Assembly: GCA_002345625.1 (NCBI GenBank)
Contig: DDWE01000134.1
Coordinates: 1-7,614, forward strand
Length of the DNA: 7,614 nt
DNA from: Desulfuromonadaceae bacterium UBA2294
GTDB lineage: Bacteria; Desulfobacterota; Desulfuromonadia; Desulfuromonadales; UBA2294
Reading direction: 5' to 3'
Position 1 is the stretch's first letter. The number at the start of each line of letters is the position of its first letter. A program made the position numbers and the translations under genes. The notes below the pieces were generated by a model. The model worked only from the letters and a program-made list of their open reading frames with translations. It did not search any database and was not told the DNA's origin. Positions 6,485 through 7,614 of this stretch are shown one piece after another.

Positions 6485-7614
6485 ATGAATTCCCTCAAAT
6501 TCAAGATTCTGGGATTGATTGCCGTGATTGCAATTGTAATCACGCTGATCTCTACTTGGATTACTCTCGACTCGCAAAAAACACTTCTGCATCGATTTGC
6601 GATGCAAACCAGCCGGGTTCTCGGCGAAACAATCCACAACAGTATTATCGGCGCCATGGAATCAGGGCAGAGTGCAGAGGTTGCCCGCCTCCTTGAACAA
6701 ATCAACTCCGAGCCCGCCATTGAATCAGTCCATATTTTCGACAGCAGCGGACGCATTCTTCTTTCGACAAGCCCGGAAGAGACCGGCGATCTGATCCCCT
6801 CGACGGAACTGTTTGCCTTCCGCTCCGGAAAAGACACCTACGTCGACGCCCCCAACGGCACAGAACGGATGAATGCCTTCCGCACCATCAAAAACGCGCC
6901 ACAATGCCATACCTGCCACGACGCCGACAAAGAGATTCTTGGCATCCTCAACCTGCATCTTTCGCTGGACGTACTGAATGAACTGCAGGAGAAAGGGCGC
7001 AACGTCACCCTGCTCACTTCCGGTGGCATGGCCGTCATCCTTATTCTGGTGATTTCTGCCTTCTTCCTGATCTATGTCGACCGCCCCGTCAGACGTCTGA
7101 CCGAAGCAATGAAACAGGTCGAGATGGAAGATTACGCCGGCGCCATAACGCAAATCCACAGCTCGGCGGAGATGGCACTGCTCGGCAGTCGCTTCAACCG
7201 GATGGTCGACCGTCTGCAGGGACTAATTCAGACAAAACTGCTCAATGAGCGGGAGTTGGTTGTCAATCAGGAGAAGCTGGCCCACCACGAAGAAATCCAG
7301 AACATGAACATCACTCTCGAGGAGCGCCTGAAAGAGATCGAGTATCTCAACATCTCCCTCGAAGAGCGGATCGAAGAGATTGAAGAGGCCAACTTCAAGA
7401 TTGCCGACCTGGCAAGCGAGCTCGAAGACCGCAACACCACCCTGGAAAGAGCGGTGGAACGGTTGTCGGCGCTATACAAGATCGGCCTGGCGACCAACTC
7501 GATCATGGACCTTGAACGGTTGATTGATCTGTTGATCCGCAAATCGATGGAGAGCCTTGGGGCCGTCTACGGCTACATCCTGCTGCTGGACCGCGAACAG
7601 TGGATGCTCAATAT
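6485..7614 (+). CDS. Heme-motif membrane sensor (HAMP-coiled coil-GAF), probable histidine kinase, 3' end outside window
   Basis: The frame gives 376 codons without a stop and continues past the window. TM1 is at about 7-28. The periplasmic part (about 29-178) contains a PAS/Cache-like stretch (SVHIFDSSGRILLSTSPEE, 81-99) and CHTCH (141-145), a CxxCH motif for covalent c-type heme, followed by ILGILNLHLSLDVLNEL (151-167). TM2 is at about 179-198 and HAMP at about 199-250 (DRPVRRL; RFNRMVDRLQ). Then come a coiled coil (about 255-330) and the start of a GAF domain (about 327 on, LYKIGLATNSIMDLERLIDL). Related sensors usually end in a histidine kinase, less often a GGDEF or other output domain, which cannot be seen here. 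The heme may sense redox state or a gas such as NO, CO or O2 (inference). An in-frame stop at 6422 and no intervening start codon fix the ATG at 6485. Its only purine-rich upstream stretch (GAAAGAA, about 15 nt away) is a weak ribosome site. The sigma-54 promoter at 6195 reads toward it. Confidence 0.88.
   Translation, partial: MNSLKFKILGLIAVIAIVITLISTWITLDSQKTLLHRFAMQTSRVLGETIHNSIIGAMESGQSAEVARLLEQINSEPAIESVHIFDSSGRILLSTSPEETGDLIPSTELFAFRSGKDTYVDAPNGTERMNAFRTIKNAPQCHTCHDADKEILGILNLHLSLDVLNELQEKGRNVTLLTSGGMAVILILVISAFFLIYVDRPVRRLTEAMKQVEMEDYAGAITQIHSSAEMALLGSRFNRMVDRLQGLIQTKLLNERELVVNQEKLAHHEEIQNMNITLEERLKEIEYLNISLEERIEEIEEANFKIADLASELEDRNTTLERAVERLSALYKIGLATNSIMDLERLIDLLIRKSMESLGAVYGYILLLDREQWMLN
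7265..7474 (+). repeat. Five in-phase 14-residue coiled-coil units within the sensor
   Basis: Residues 261-330 divide into five units of 14, each starting with Asn: NQEKLAHHEEIQNM, NITLEERLKEIEYL, NISLEERIEEIEEA, NFKIADLASELEDR and NTTLERAVERLSAL. The second and third (7307-7348 and 7349-7390) are clearly similar in protein and DNA and look like a tandem duplication. The unit equals two heptads, so the repeats extend the signalling helix between HAMP and GAF without breaking its phase. Confidence 0.75.

Overview
The window looks like a chromosomal segment of a Desulfuromonas/Geobacter/Pelobacter-type deltaproteobacterium (Desulfuromonadota). The basis is indirect: moderate GC, a conserved queA-tgt-yajC-secD-secF operon, a membrane sensor with a periplasmic c-type heme motif (CHTCH), and a good sigma-54 promoter. 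The taxon is an inference from gene style, not a database match.

Minus strand, read from 5881 down to 1: an intact, tightly packed operon. queA and tgt are two enzymes of queuosine tRNA modification. yajC, secD and secF encode the Sec accessory complex that uses the proton gradient to help export. They are followed by a membrane-anchored TPR protein whose start overlaps the secF stop (ATGA). A 12-bp perfect hairpin at 125-156 follows the TPR gene and probably terminates the operon. Immediately after it begins a further minus-strand reading frame, cut by the window edge, with a lipoprotein-like N-terminus.

Positions 5882-6484 form a divergent non-coding region of about 600 bp. It holds two inverted repeats (6046-6076 and 6146-6161), a small hairpin (6125-6140), a sigma-54 promoter pointing rightwards (6195-6212), and a 10-bp perfect inverted repeat (6218-6260) across the predicted transcription start. 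A leader of roughly 260 nt without a convincing gene follows.

Plus strand, 6485 to the end: the first 376 codons of a membrane sensor, probably a histidine kinase. Its order is TM1, periplasmic domain with CHTCH, TM2, HAMP, a coiled coil of five 14-residue units, and the start of a GAF domain. The output domain lies outside the window.

The minus-strand genes are housekeeping. The least explained part is the intergenic control region together with the heme-motif sensor: the arrangement suggests a redox- or ligand-responsive signalling gene under sigma-54 control. No wholly new system can be demonstrated from this window alone.
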